DNA of 64,000 bases from Candidatus Tisiphia endosymbiont of Dioctria linearis (GCF_964026545.1 NZ_OZ032156.1:248001-312000); one strand, 5' to 3'; positions 8,873 through 18,548 are shown, counted from the first letter of the stretch. Numbers and translations: made by a program. The notes: generated by a model from the letters alone, not told the origin.

Positions 8873-11710
8873 ATGAAAGGAAATTTATCAAAACTTATAA
8901 TGCTACTAGGGCTAATTGCTTTATTGGTTAGCCTTGTTATGGTAGTGCTTGCGATGATAGGATCAGTAAAAATTACTAATGGTTGTCTTATGAGATATGA
9001 TGACACACAGGGTGGTAATACCGATTATATTACTAATACGCTAATGCTTAATGCAACAGGAAACTATACTGTTATTACTGAAACAAACCCAGATGGTTCG
9101 CTCAATACTAAATATGATCCTAACCATTACGGAGAATGGTTAAATACTAACCTAGCTGTTACAAATGAGCAGGAGATTCAGTTTTCAATAAAAGGGAATA
9201 TAAGTCTCTGCAGGGCTTATATTCCCCCAAATAATATCCAACAACTTTCAGATTTGGATAGCAATGGTAACAGAATTGCCATTCCTAGAGTTGAAGAAAC
9301 TAATGTGGAACCGTTATCTTTAATTTTTGATGCTAAAACTGATGAATGGCGAAATATAGCTGAATTATTTGCTAATGATGAGGTTGTAATATCAATTTTG
9401 CCGGATCAAAAAAAATTGCCAGATATGGCTAATGTTAGTGTAAAAAATATCTTTAAGTTTGTTAAGCAAGATGGTGAATCTAAAAATTTTATAGAAACGG
9501 CAGATTGCTCAGAAGGAAAGAGAAAATACAGTCCATTATGTGGTAGATATTCAATATATTATGGGGAATATGTTAGTGGTTGTAAATGGGTTGATGGTTT
9601 ATATAATGGCTCCAGTGTAAGGTCCTGTCCTTCTGGTTGTTTTTTGGGTTGTATGGAACTAATTGGTGGTTTTTGTACTGTAGCATTTGGTTGTTGTACA
9701 ACCTATAGCTGCCCTAAAGACGGGGCTTGGGTTAATGATATGAAGGAAGCACCAGAACCTTATCGAGATGATGGTTTTTTTACATCTCCTTGGTCTAGTG
9801 AGGTTGGAAAATTATTTACGGATTTTCATCCGGAATGTTCTAATAATTCAAATATTCCATCTTCTACATGCCCAGATGTTGATCATAGTATTAAAGATAA
9901 AGAGTATATACAAGGAGACTACCAGAAAAAAAGATATTTTTGGTATTCCGCTCCAACAGGTCTATTATCTAGGATCGATAACAGTGAGACCCCGACTAAT
10001 GCGAAATCTTTAGAAGGAATAAAATATGAATTTGCTAAAATAAATGATAAAGCTGATAACAGTAAATATCAAATTATTTATAACGAGATTATAACTGCTC
10101 CAGCAAAAAGCTATTTACAATATCGTTTATGGTCAAAATATGATGACTATAGCAAAAATACTGGTGGTTATGTGTTAAACATTAAGCAAACCAAATGTCG
10201 GAGAAGTAATGGCAATAGTTTTAATGATGTTATAGAGAATCGTGGTGCAGTACAGTATTTAGTAATGCCATATGGTGAAAATCCTAACAAGACTAGTACA
10301 ATTTATAGCACTACTAATATTCAAGTAAAAGATGCAGATGGTAATGCAAAAATTACGGCGAATGATACTGGATATTTATGGATGAGAATTTACAATGCAA
10401 AAGAGGATTATAAAGAAAGTTATGGTAGGTACAAAGTAGAATTTCGTACATCACAAAAGGTGGGTAGCTTTACTTTTAATGTTCTAAATCCTTTATTTGA
10501 GTTGTTAAAAGGAAAAATCAAGGATGCTGCGGTAACGATTTTTAAGAACATGACTTGCTATGGTGGTGGAACTACTACTTGTAGTAACTTTTTTAACTAT
10601 ATAAAAGCAGTGTTAATTCTTTACGTTATGTTATATGGGGCAATGTTTTTACTAGGCATGGTTAAAATCAATCAACAGGATTTGGTAATTAGGATAGCAA
10701 AAATTGCCATAGTTAGTGGATTAATGAATGAGAGTACTTTTAGATTTTTTAATGAATATATATTTGATTTTATCACTAATTTTTCAGATGGGATAATCTC
10801 TAATATGAGTGGTTATAGTATGTTTTCATCTACGGATAAGATATCAAATCCTTTTATGTTCTTAGATGCATTAATGAGTAAAATATTATTTAGTAAAACT
10901 TTTGCTGGTCAAGTGCTATCTTTATTATCAATGGGCCTTAGTGGACTGATTTATTTTGTTATACTATTTATTAGTATAATTATAGTAATCATTACCGTTC
11001 TTCGGGCGGTAGCAGTTTATATTATGGCATTTATGGCAACAGCTTTATTAATCGGCATAGCTCCACTATTTCTTACATTTATGCTATTTGATTTTACTAG
11101 ATATTTATTTGATAATTGGGTGCGATTTACTTTTAGATATATGATAGAACCGGTAATCTTAATGGCAGGAATTATTATACTTACTCAGTTATTTACAATT
11201 TACTTGGATTTTACAACTGGTTATAGTGTATGTTGGAAATGTGCTTTACCAATAAAAATTCCATTTCCTGCTATTCCAGGTCTTCCTGCGATTTTCTCTA
11301 ATTTAGAGATTTTTTGTATTAATTGGTTTGCACCTTGGGGAATGGATCCTCGTTCTGGCATGATGGGGATGAATATGCAACATTATATTGCCTTAATCAT
11401 CATTTCCTATGGAATGTATGGTTATGTTGAATTTTCTGGTCAAATGGTGGCAAAATTAACTAGTACTGCTGGACCTTCTGCTACCTCTATGGGACAAAAT
11501 ATGTCATCGGCAATGGAGCAAGGAGCCTTGAAAAAAGTTGGTTTAGACAAACAAGGAAGAGATGCAATCAAGCAAGATGCTAGTAAAAGATTAAAAGATA
11601 GAAATAAAGCACTCGATAAGGGTAATAAAGCTAGATCAAAAATTGATACCAAGGATGGAAAAGATAAGGATCAAAATCCAAGTAGTAGTGGTGGTAAGAA
11701 GGGGGAATAG
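8873..11710 (+). CDS. virB6: VirB6-family type IV secretion channel protein, paralogue 3
   Basis: A 945-residue VirB6-type protein. Instead of a cleavable signal it has an N-terminal membrane anchor (about residues 7-33), then a ~540-residue extracytoplasmic domain. That domain includes a cysteine-dense patch at about 236-284 with eight Cys, including one CC pair, and a segment near 500 reading TANDTGYLWMRIYN. The polytopic core runs about 575-855 (YIKAVLILYVMLYGAMFLLG), followed by a charged ~90-residue tail. The TGYLWMRI-type motif recurs in paralogue 4 (DGYLWVRVKN), so the extracytoplasmic domains of 3 and 4 are related. It starts 22 bp after paralogue 2. Confidence 0.93.
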   Translation: MKGNLSKLIMLLGLIALLVSLVMVVLAMIGSVKITNGCLMRYDDTQGGNTDYITNTLMLNATGNYTVITETNPDGSLNTKYDPNHYGEWLNTNLAVTNEQEIQFSIKGNISLCRAYIPPNNIQQLSDLDSNGNRIAIPRVEETNVEPLSLIFDAKTDEWRNIAELFANDEVVISILPDQKKLPDMANVSVKNIFKFVKQDGESKNFIETADCSEGKRKYSPLCGRYSIYYGEYVSGCKWVDGLYNGSSVRSCPSGCFLGCMELIGGFCTVAFGCCTTYSCPKDGAWVNDMKEAPEPYRDDGFFTSPWSSEVGKLFTDFHPECSNNSNIPSSTCPDVDHSIKDKEYIQGDYQKKRYFWYSAPTGLLSRIDNSETPTNAKSLEGIKYEFAKINDKADNSKYQIIYNEIITAPAKSYLQYRLWSKYDDYSKNTGGYVLNIKQTKCRRSNGNSFNDVIENRGAVQYLVMPYGENPNKTSTIYSTTNIQVKDADGNAKITANDTGYLWMRIYNAKEDYKESYGRYKVEFRTSQKVGSFTFNVLNPLFELLKGKIKDAAVTIFKNMTCYGGGTTTCSNFFNYIKAVLILYVMLYGAMFLLGMVKINQQDLVIRIAKIAIVSGLMNESTFRFFNEYIFDFITNFSDGIISNMSGYSMFSSTDKISNPFMFLDALMSKILFSKTFAGQVLSLLSMGLSGLIYFVILFISIIIVIITVLRAVAVYIMAFMATALLIGIAPLFLTFMLFDFTRYLFDNWVRFTFRYMIEPVILMAGIIILTQLFTIYLDFTTGYSVCWKCALPIKIPFPAIPGLPAIFSNLEIFCINWFAPWGMDPRSGMMGMNMQHYIALIIISYGMYGYVEFSGQMVAKLTSTAGPSATSMGQNMSSAMEQGALKKVGLDKQGRDAIKQDASKRLKDRNKALDKGNKARSKIDTKDGKDKDQNPSSSGGKKGE

Positions 11711-11754
11711 TGAAAGTACTTCTAATACGAATCCAAATTAATTAAGTGAATAGG

Positions 11755-14460
11755 ATGAGAAATTTTAAGTATCTAATTTTATTGGTAGATTTACTACTTA
11801 AGGGACAAGTATTTGTTGCTTTAGTAATTCTCTTAGCCTTCCATCCTGCCAAAGCTGATGATAGTAAACTTGATTGGATGAATGCGACTTTAGGAGGGCT
11901 TAGTGCTTTATTTTCATCATGCCTAGAAGTACCAAAATTCCATAGTTTCCAAGAAGGTAGGATTTTTTTAGACCTTGCAAAACCAAATATATGGAATTCT
12001 ACTGGTAACTATGTCAACAAAGATAAAACAATTAAGTTTGAATGGAGTACTACTGGAGCTGTAAGTAATCCAAGAAAATATTTGGTGATTTACCGTATAG
12101 ATCCAAGGTTCAATAAACCTCAAATATTTATTAAAACTTTTAATTCTTCAACTCATAAGTATGAAGCTACTAATTTTCCCCAATTTAATACAACTGATCC
12201 AACTAAAGATTGGACTAGTTTGGCATTTAACAAAATGCAAAATTATGTAGACTATTTTGCTAAAAATAGACAAAAAATTCGTGTGGAAAAAGGTGATGTA
12301 ATAAACATAACTCTTGCAGCAGCAGGAGAGTTTTTTAGTGCAGCTACTGACAAGGATTTGTTAAATAAAGAACTTGATAATAATATATTGGCAGTCCCGT
12401 CACTTTATACCAATAGTAACCTTGATAATAAAATACTATATTCAACTGTAGAAAGATTGTGTGATTCTATTGATCCCTCAAGAAATGGCATAGAGTGTAG
12501 TGGTACTGGGACAAATACCAAGTATAAGATATTAGATAAGCTAATATTAGTTGGTAAGCCATTAACTCAAACTTCTATACAACGTATGAATTACTCAGCT
12601 ATTACAAGTTGTCCTGATTCTGCCAATGATAAAAACAATACCCCCGTATGCTTCTATGATCAAGGAAGAGGAATGAAGATAGGGGTGAATAATCAGATTA
12701 TAAAGAAAGAAACAGAAAGTTTTGTATATTCTAAATTTTTAAAAAAGAATTTCTTATATTATAAATCTGATATTGCCGGGGATTTAGATTTTTCAACTGG
12801 CTGGTTAATTCAAGGTATGTTTACTGCTTTAGACAAGCCCCTAATGAGTGATTGGACTAGTTTTTCTAATCTTAATGAGCTTAATTCTTATATTAATAGC
12901 TCCAATGTAGATTTGAGTGCTAGTTTCTTACATTTTGGACGCTACATTATGGTTGTGGAAATAGGTAACGGTGATAAGGTTATTAGTGATGCACAACAAA
13001 AAAACATAGAAGTTGAATATATTATAACGAACGATGGTGAAACGCCAGCTGAATCGACCGTAGGTACACAAATTACCCAAGATTTTTCAATTGATGCTAA
13101 CAAAGATGGCTATTTATGGGTTAGAGTCAAGAACCCTAATAAAGAGGTAATGGGAGCAATTAGCGTAAATTATGCTAATTACACTGGAAGCACTTGGTTC
13201 TCAAAGATCGTATATAAAGGAGCCGTTGAACCTATTACTGCTAAGTTTCATGAATTTACTATGAATTTCTATACTAAACTAACTAAAAACGTAACATTAC
13301 AACGAATCATCAAATCGGCATTAATTCTCTACGTAATGATATATGCCTTAACCTTTTTAGCGGGTGCTACCCAAATAACTGCTAAGGACTTATTAACGAG
13401 AATTATCAAAATAACTTTAATAGTAATCCTAATAGGAGAAAATAGTTGGAGCTTTTTCAATGACTATTTATTTAGTGCTTTTATTAAGGGTACTGACTAT
13501 ATAATGAAAAATGTAGTAGGGCTTACCAGTTCTCAGTCTAACATTTTTGGTTTTATTGATCCAATATTTGACAAATATACCAATGGTCGATTTTGGTTAT
13601 TACTATTTATACAGCTACTACAAATCCATAATGGTCTTATTGTTGTTGCTATCATAACTATTTATTCTCTTATACTTTACTTCAGAGCTATTTTGGAAGT
13701 CATCATAGGTTACGTTATAGCGTATATTGGTCTTTCAGTGATGATATCTTTAGCACCATTCTTTATAATCTTGGTACTATTTGAAAAAACGAAAAGTATC
13801 TTTGATAACTGGCTATCTACTTTATTTAGTTATATGATGCAACCAAGCATATTATTAATATTTTTTCTATTAATAGATCAAGTAATGTCTGAGCAACTTT
13901 TAAAAATTGTGGTTAGAGCATGTTGGAATCCAGGATTCTTACCAATAGCTATAGGGTTAGATTTAACGCATATAGATATACCAATTAATTTTTCTTTCAG
14001 TTTGCCATTTTTACCTGGGATACCTTTTTTTAGTCCATCAGTTACAGAAATTAATGATTTAAACGATTTATTAAATTCTACAGGTACATTTTTGGTAATA
14101 TTTACCAGTTGTTTGTTATTCTATGCTTATTGCCTAATGGCTCATGGGCTTGTGGATTATGTTACTAAAGTGGTTGTCCTATTGACTAATGTACAACCTG
14201 CAAGGCGGGAGGGGAATTTCCAAGAGCCTGATAATCCTACAAAATCTATTATGCAGGATATGGGAACTGTAGCAAAACCTATTAAGGATGTAGCTCTTGC
14301 TCCAGCTAGGATATTTAAAGACAAGGTAATAGATCAAAATTATAGAGCAAGGAACAAAGAGGACTCTGAAAACAAAAAAGAATATACAGGCAAAATATTT
14401 TCCTCAAGACATGATTCAGACGGTGGTGGAGCAGGTGGTGTATCTAATAAAACAGAATAA
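11755..14460 (+). CDS. virB6: VirB6-family type IV secretion channel protein, paralogue 4
   Basis: About 901 residues from the ATG at 11755; an in-frame GTG at 11746 adds three residues. A signal peptide ends near AKA-DD. A large extracytoplasmic domain follows, with the DGYLWVRVKN motif shared with paralogue 3. The polytopic core starts at about residue 516 (IIKSALILYVMIYALTFLAG) and runs to about 800, followed by a ~95-residue charged tail. The final codons lead straight into a palindromic repeat (14475-14568). Same strand and orientation as the rest of the vir block. Confidence 0.92.
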   Translation: MRNFKYLILLVDLLLKGQVFVALVILLAFHPAKADDSKLDWMNATLGGLSALFSSCLEVPKFHSFQEGRIFLDLAKPNIWNSTGNYVNKDKTIKFEWSTTGAVSNPRKYLVIYRIDPRFNKPQIFIKTFNSSTHKYEATNFPQFNTTDPTKDWTSLAFNKMQNYVDYFAKNRQKIRVEKGDVINITLAAAGEFFSAATDKDLLNKELDNNILAVPSLYTNSNLDNKILYSTVERLCDSIDPSRNGIECSGTGTNTKYKILDKLILVGKPLTQTSIQRMNYSAITSCPDSANDKNNTPVCFYDQGRGMKIGVNNQIIKKETESFVYSKFLKKNFLYYKSDIAGDLDFSTGWLIQGMFTALDKPLMSDWTSFSNLNELNSYINSSNVDLSASFLHFGRYIMVVEIGNGDKVISDAQQKNIEVEYIITNDGETPAESTVGTQITQDFSIDANKDGYLWVRVKNPNKEVMGAISVNYANYTGSTWFSKIVYKGAVEPITAKFHEFTMNFYTKLTKNVTLQRIIKSALILYVMIYALTFLAGATQITAKDLLTRIIKITLIVILIGENSWSFFNDYLFSAFIKGTDYIMKNVVGLTSSQSNIFGFIDPIFDKYTNGRFWLLLFIQLLQIHNGLIVVAIITIYSLILYFRAILEVIIGYVIAYIGLSVMISLAPFFIILVLFEKTKSIFDNWLSTLFSYMMQPSILLIFFLLIDQVMSEQLLKIVVRACWNPGFLPIAIGLDLTHIDIPINFSFSLPFLPGIPFFSPSVTEINDLNDLLNSTGTFLVIFTSCLLFYAYCLMAHGLVDYVTKVVVLLTNVQPARREGNFQEPDNPTKSIMQDMGTVAKPIKDVALAPARIFKDKVIDQNYRARNKEDSENKKEYTGKIFSSRHDSDGGGAGGVSNKTE

Positions 14461-14474
14461 TTACTATAGTCTGG

Positions 14475-14568
14475 CGTCATTGCGAGGAGCTACTTTAGTA
14501 GCATTGAAGCAATCTAAGAAAATGATTAAAAATGGGTTGCTTCGACCATTACATGATTTCGCAATGAT
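14475..14568. repeat. GTCATTGCGAGG palindromic repeat, copy 1
   Basis: The left arm CGTCATTGCGAGGAGC and the right arm reading TTTCGCAATGATG are inverted copies around an AATGATTAAAAATGG spacer. Between the arms sit GAAGCAATC and GGTTGCTTCG. It lies 14 bp after virB6-4. Confidence 0.85.
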
Positions 14569-14585
14569 GGTGTATGTACCTCAAA

Positions 14586-14677
14586 CGTCATCGCGAGTAG
14601 GCGTAAGCCGACGAAGCAATCCATTTTTGGTTACTTTTATGGATTGCTTCGTTGGCTTATGTCTCCTCGCAATGATG
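14586..14677. repeat. GTCATTGCGAGG palindromic repeat, copy 2
   Basis: A second copy immediately follows the first: CGTCATCGCGAG, CGACGAAGCAATCC, spacer, GGATTGCTTCG, CTCCTCGCAATGATG. The tandem pair fills the 298-bp gap between virB6-4 and virB6-5. A reading frame through it (to 14725) is made of repeat sequence. Confidence 0.85.
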
Positions 14678-14758
14678 TCTTGTACTTTTCTACAACTTTT
14701 AAATTGTCACGGGGTTTATGCGTAAGGTGAGTCACTATTTAAGTCTAGGTTTTTCTAA

Positions 14759-17700
14759 ATGAAGAATATTTTTGTTATTTTATTAATTTCTATATTTTGC
14801 CTTTCAGGGTGTACTGGGGATAGGTGCATTGATGCAGATGATTTTGGCTTTATAAAATTTGTAATTTCTTCAAGATATAAAAAAGAACAGTTAAGTGGGC
14901 AACAACAAGATAATCAATCGGCTCCTTGGGTTGATACTGGATATAGTGTAAATGGTCAACCACTAACTATCTTGGTAAAAACTTGGGATTTTGCTAAAGG
15001 AGATAAAAATAGCTCTTCAGAGTTATCAGCTTGGTGTGCATGGTATGGTCAAGAAAATAATACCAATACTTTATCTGAATTTTGTAAGAGATTACAAGAA
15101 TGCAAATTTATAGATGGTAAGATGTGTACTAATAGTAAAGATGCTAAAGTTAGTAATGCACCATGCTTATTTAAAAATGGAGTGGGACTATATTTATTGA
15201 TTGCTGAGCGTAATAATACAAATCCTAATCTTTCATTGGATACCCAACGTACACCAAAAGGAATTACCGCCCATCTTGGTGAGCCTCTTGTTGGTCATGA
15301 ACTTTATGATCTTAATAAAAGAGGTGAATTAGTAAAAGCTGGAGGGATAAGTTATAAATATGATGAAGATCAAGGTAAAAAAAGGCAATACGATAAATCT
15401 CCATTATATTTTAAGATTTTAGATAAATTTTACGATGATAATAATGGTCAGTATCGTGTAGTTATTAAATCTGGGATTAATGACACTAGGTCAGATCCTA
15501 TTGAGTTTCTAACAAATTTAATAAAGGTTGAATTATTTGGTGACGATAAAGAAAAGGGTCTAGTTAGGGCAGTTTACGAGAATATTATAAAAACACCAGG
15601 ATATCGTCTATCTGTTTCGGCTCTGTTAACTTTGTATATCATATTTACAGGATTTTCTTTTCTGATTGGCAATGTTAATCTTACACATACCGAATTAATA
15701 ATCAGAATATTAAAAGTTAGTATAGTATCTACTTTACTTAGCTCCACTAGTAGTTGGCAATTTTTCCATGATTACTTATTCGTGTTTTTCATAGGAGGGG
15801 TGGAGCAAATATTAGAAATAATTAAACAAACTGCTATGACTGGGCCTGGGTCTTGGAGTATTATAGGTTTGATGATTGCCCCACAAACTATGGCAAAACT
15901 ATTTTCGTTACTATTTGTCGATCCATTAGGGTTTATATATATAATTCTATTCCTGATAGCTCTTTATTATATCTTCATGATGGTATTTAAGGCTACTATT
16001 ATATATCTTACGGCATTGATAATTATTGGGATGATTATCATAATGGCACCAATATTCATTTGTTTTATGTTATTTGGTATCACCCGCTCATTGTTTGAAA
16101 ATTGGTTAAGGCAACTGATTTCCTATGCTATACAACCGATTATATTATTTACTGGTTTAGCGTTTATTTCAGTGATTATTAGAACAGAGATATATTCTTC
16201 ACTTGGTTTTGGTGTATGTAAGTATGACTTCCCAAATTTAGGTCCGATAAATGAACTATTTGGTAGTATTAATGAAGATTTAGATACTAGTCTTGGTGAC
16301 TCGATATTTTATTGGTGGTTTCCATCTCCAATGAAAGCTAACAATTTTTCGAAGACAATGGCTAAAATATTAGTGCCTGTCGATCATCGTGTAAAGGATG
16401 ATTCGCCAGAGGGCAGTTCGCCGGAGGGTAAACTATGTCTAGCTTATGAATGTACTGAAGATAGGTATATTGAGTTACCATTTTTAGATCCAGTCAACGA
16501 TTTAACAAGAATTAACAACTTTTTTAATGGTAAGTTTGTTCAGTTGGATGGATTATTGTTAATTTTTGTATGTGTTTATTTACTAAGTAAATTTAATGAT
16601 ATAGCTGTTTCAAGTGCTAAATTCTTATCTAGCACATCGGGTAATCTAACAAATTTACAAGGAGTTGGACAAAGTGCCTTTACCCCTATTCAGCAACAAA
16701 TAGAGAGACCTGCAAACTATGCTTTTGGGGCTGTCAAGAAAAGGGCGGATCAACAAGTTGAGAAGGTAAGTATGTTTTTTGCCGGTGAGTATGAAGATTG
16801 GAAGATGGGGGGTGTAGCACGAGAGGCACTTGATCCCAAATCAGTAAATTCGAGTGTTTTAAGTGAAGTGAAAAGAAATTATGGTATAGACTATAAAGAC
16901 GTTAATGTTAAAGCTGAAAGTGATTATCACAGAGCTATTAGCGAGGTTATGAAAACTATTAAACCTGATGAACCAGTTAAAGAATTTACTGGTAGTTATT
17001 CAGAACTTCGTGATCATTTAGCAGCTCTTAAATTTGGGGCAGGTAAGAAATATGATACTCTTGATGAAGAGCAAAAGAAACAACTTAATGACTTAATGAA
17101 AACTAAAGATGGTAAAACTTTACGAGAATTAGCAAGTGATGTGAAATTTACCAAAGATTTCCAGCAAGCTTATATGAATTCGCATCAAGAAATGTCAAAA
17201 AGAGGAATAGGATTATTCGGTAAGAATATAGCCCCTCTAAGAAGTTGGCAAGAGATGAACAAGCGTATTGGTGAAAAGAAAGAATTGCGTGATAGGAAAC
17301 GTAGGAATATAGGGGAGAAAATATATGCTGGTTATGAAGGGTTAAAGCGGGAAGCTCTGACTGCTATTGTTGGTAAAGATTTACGGGATGCTTTTGAGGG
17401 TAACTTGACTGGAACTGAGTGGGAAGATTTTAATTATAATGATCCAAGACTTAGAACTCATACTGAATCACTTAAGGATGAACAACGATCTTTGGAATAT
17501 CAAAAACTTAAGACCAAAATCAATAAAGAGACTATTGCTGTTCAGGAAGATATCTCATCTCCTGAATATCTAGCTAGACTTGAATTACATGGTAGAACAG
17601 CAGATGTTGATTATTATGAAGAATTAACTAACCAAAACCTTGCTTTTCAGGTATATAATGCTCTTGCTCAAGGCGAAGATAATAGAGAAAATCCGGTATT

Positions 17701-18007
17701 AATGGGGGAAAGATTTATGCGAGAGAAAGCAACAGATACTCAAACTCGTGAAATGATTGATAATGCCCATAAGATTGAGCAAAGAATGATTGATGAGGAT
17801 AGATATGTACGTAGACAAGAATATTATGATGTTATGCGTGAGAAAGCCCAAGCCAATGGTGATAACCAATCTTTAGAGTATAGCGAAGCAGTATTGAAAA
17901 AAATAGAAGAAAGAAAAGAGCATATTAAAAAGGAAATTAAATCTCATATTGATGGAATTAATCAATACCGCTTAGCTGCTAAAATGTCTAAATATGAAAA
18001 AGATTAG
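14759..18007 (+). CDS. virB6: VirB6-family type IV secretion channel lipoprotein, paralogue 5
   Basis: The largest of the five, 1,082 residues. It starts with a lipoprotein signal whose lipobox LSGC places the acylated Cys at residue 18, so the N-terminus should be lipid-anchored. A ~250-residue extracytoplasmic domain follows, then the polytopic core at about 280-615 (LSVSALLTLYIIFTGFSFLIG). The ~440-residue tail is long, hydrophilic, rich in Lys, Glu and Arg, and predicted helical; it has no counterpart in the other four. Such a tail on a membrane channel protein could be exposed to the cytoplasm or to the host, which is inference. It is separated from paralogue 4 by two palindromic repeats and may have its own transcript. 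Confidence 0.92.
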   Translation: MKNIFVILLISIFCLSGCTGDRCIDADDFGFIKFVISSRYKKEQLSGQQQDNQSAPWVDTGYSVNGQPLTILVKTWDFAKGDKNSSSELSAWCAWYGQENNTNTLSEFCKRLQECKFIDGKMCTNSKDAKVSNAPCLFKNGVGLYLLIAERNNTNPNLSLDTQRTPKGITAHLGEPLVGHELYDLNKRGELVKAGGISYKYDEDQGKKRQYDKSPLYFKILDKFYDDNNGQYRVVIKSGINDTRSDPIEFLTNLIKVELFGDDKEKGLVRAVYENIIKTPGYRLSVSALLTLYIIFTGFSFLIGNVNLTHTELIIRILKVSIVSTLLSSTSSWQFFHDYLFVFFIGGVEQILEIIKQTAMTGPGSWSIIGLMIAPQTMAKLFSLLFVDPLGFIYIILFLIALYYIFMMVFKATIIYLTALIIIGMIIIMAPIFICFMLFGITRSLFENWLRQLISYAIQPIILFTGLAFISVIIRTEIYSSLGFGVCKYDFPNLGPINELFGSINEDLDTSLGDSIFYWWFPSPMKANNFSKTMAKILVPVDHRVKDDSPEGSSPEGKLCLAYECTEDRYIELPFLDPVNDLTRINNFFNGKFVQLDGLLLIFVCVYLLSKFNDIAVSSAKFLSSTSGNLTNLQGVGQSAFTPIQQQIERPANYAFGAVKKRADQQVEKVSMFFAGEYEDWKMGGVAREALDPKSVNSSVLSEVKRNYGIDYKDVNVKAESDYHRAISEVMKTIKPDEPVKEFTGSYSELRDHLAALKFGAGKKYDTLDEEQKKQLNDLMKTKDGKTLRELASDVKFTKDFQQAYMNSHQEMSKRGIGLFGKNIAPLRSWQEMNKRIGEKKELRDRKRRNIGEKIYAGYEGLKREALTAIVGKDLRDAFEGNLTGTEWEDFNYNDPRLRTHTESLKDEQRSLEYQKLKTKINKETIAVQEDISSPEYLARLELHGRTADVDYYEELTNQNLAFQVYNALAQGEDNRENPVLMGERFMREKATDTQTREMIDNAHKIEQRMIDEDRYVRRQEYYDVMREKAQANGDNQSLEYSEAVLKKIEERKEHIKKEIKSHIDGINQYRLAAKMSKYEKD

Positions 18008-18049
18008 AGCAATTTATTGGATCATTTGAGTATATATCGATAGTATCCT

Positions 18050-18096
18050 ACATTTTTTTTACTATTTATCTTATGATGAATAAAAAATCTGCTCGC
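18050..18096 (+). repeat. AATAAAAAATCTGCTCGC repeat, copy 1
   Basis: A T-run, a CTTATGATGAATAAA segment and AAAATCTGCTCGC also occur at 36503-36547 (+) and, in part, at 29919-29944 (-). In two of the three places it abuts a GTCATTGCGAGG repeat, so the two units travel or persist as a composite. Confidence 0.7.
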
Positions 18097-18101
18097 TAAG
18101 A

Positions 18102-18353
18102 GTCATTGCGAGGAGTCGCTTTGCGGCGACGCGGCAATCCCAAAAATGCCCAGGAATGGATCGCTTCTAGGCTCTGTGAACAAAATTTTAATTGTTTAGA
18201 TTTTGAGTATTTTTAAGCGAAAATTAATAAGATTTTTGCCGGAATAGTTAGTTCTATTTCAAAAAAATCTTATAATTTGCAGCTAAAAAGAGTCGAAATC
18301 TAGTAATTTAAATTTTGTTCACAGAGCCTAGGCTCACGCTTTCTCGCAATGAC
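18102..18353. repeat. GTCATTGCGAGG palindromic repeat, copy 3, split by a MITE
   Basis: The left part is GTCATTGCGAGG, then a GTCGCTTTGCGGCGAC mini-hairpin, then GGCAATCC. The right part ends TTTCTCGCAATGAC. Between ATCGCTTC and GGCTCACGCTTTC lies the 159-bp MITE plus one TA duplication. Removing them restores a continuous repeat of ordinary length, giving an internal empty-site comparison. Confidence 0.85.
18170..18328. mobile_element. 159-bp TA-flanked MITE, copy 1
   Basis: The element begins GGCTCTGTGAACAAAATTTT and ends AAATTTTGTTCACAGAGCC, flanked by TA at 18168-18169 and 18329-18330. Its whole length is an imperfect palindrome: TTTAGATTTTGAGTATTTTTA on the left mirrors AAAAAGAGTCGAAATCTAGTA on the right, with TAAGATTTTT / AAAAATCTTA near the centre. 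It encodes nothing. Copies of the same length are at 31851-32009 and 50722-50880 with only a few substitutions. A non-autonomous element moved by a transposase encoded elsewhere is the simplest reading. Confidence 0.88.
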
Positions 18354-18409
18354 GTCTTGTACTTTAACTTTTTCTTCGTGAATACTCACCGTAAATTTCT
18401 GTGGAATCC

Positions 18410-18438
18410 TTGACATTTATTAATTATTTCGTGATAAT
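18410..18438 (+). promoter_or_regulatory. Consensus promoter with no adjacent gene
   Basis: TTGACA at 18410-18415 and GATAAT at 18433-18438 are separated by 17 bp, close to the sigma-70 consensus. The nearest + strand gene starts 467 bp later and has its own closer promoter. A transcript from here would cover 18445-18700, which contains repeat sequence, so it may make a short RNA or a long leader. Confidence 0.6.
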
Positions 18439-18511
18439 ATATTAAAATTATGTAAGAATAATAAAGATATAAAGTTTATACAGACTATCAGGTTACGAGT
18501 AATAGAGTTGC

Positions 18512-18543
18512 TAACCCGTTAATGTTTTAGATAGTTCCTTCAT
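18512..18543 (+). repeat. GCTAACCCGTTAATGTT repeat
   Basis: GCTAACCCGTTAATGTTTTA followed by a TTCCTTCATC segment recurs with three differences at 29801-29832. Both copies lead into a GTCATTGCGAGG-type repeat. Confidence 0.65.
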
Positions 18544-18548
18544 CTATT

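Noticed and set aside
14411..14725. 104-codon frame between virB6-4 and virB6-5
   Set aside because: It is made almost entirely of two GTCATTGCGAGG palindromic repeats and overlaps the virB6-4 end in another frame.
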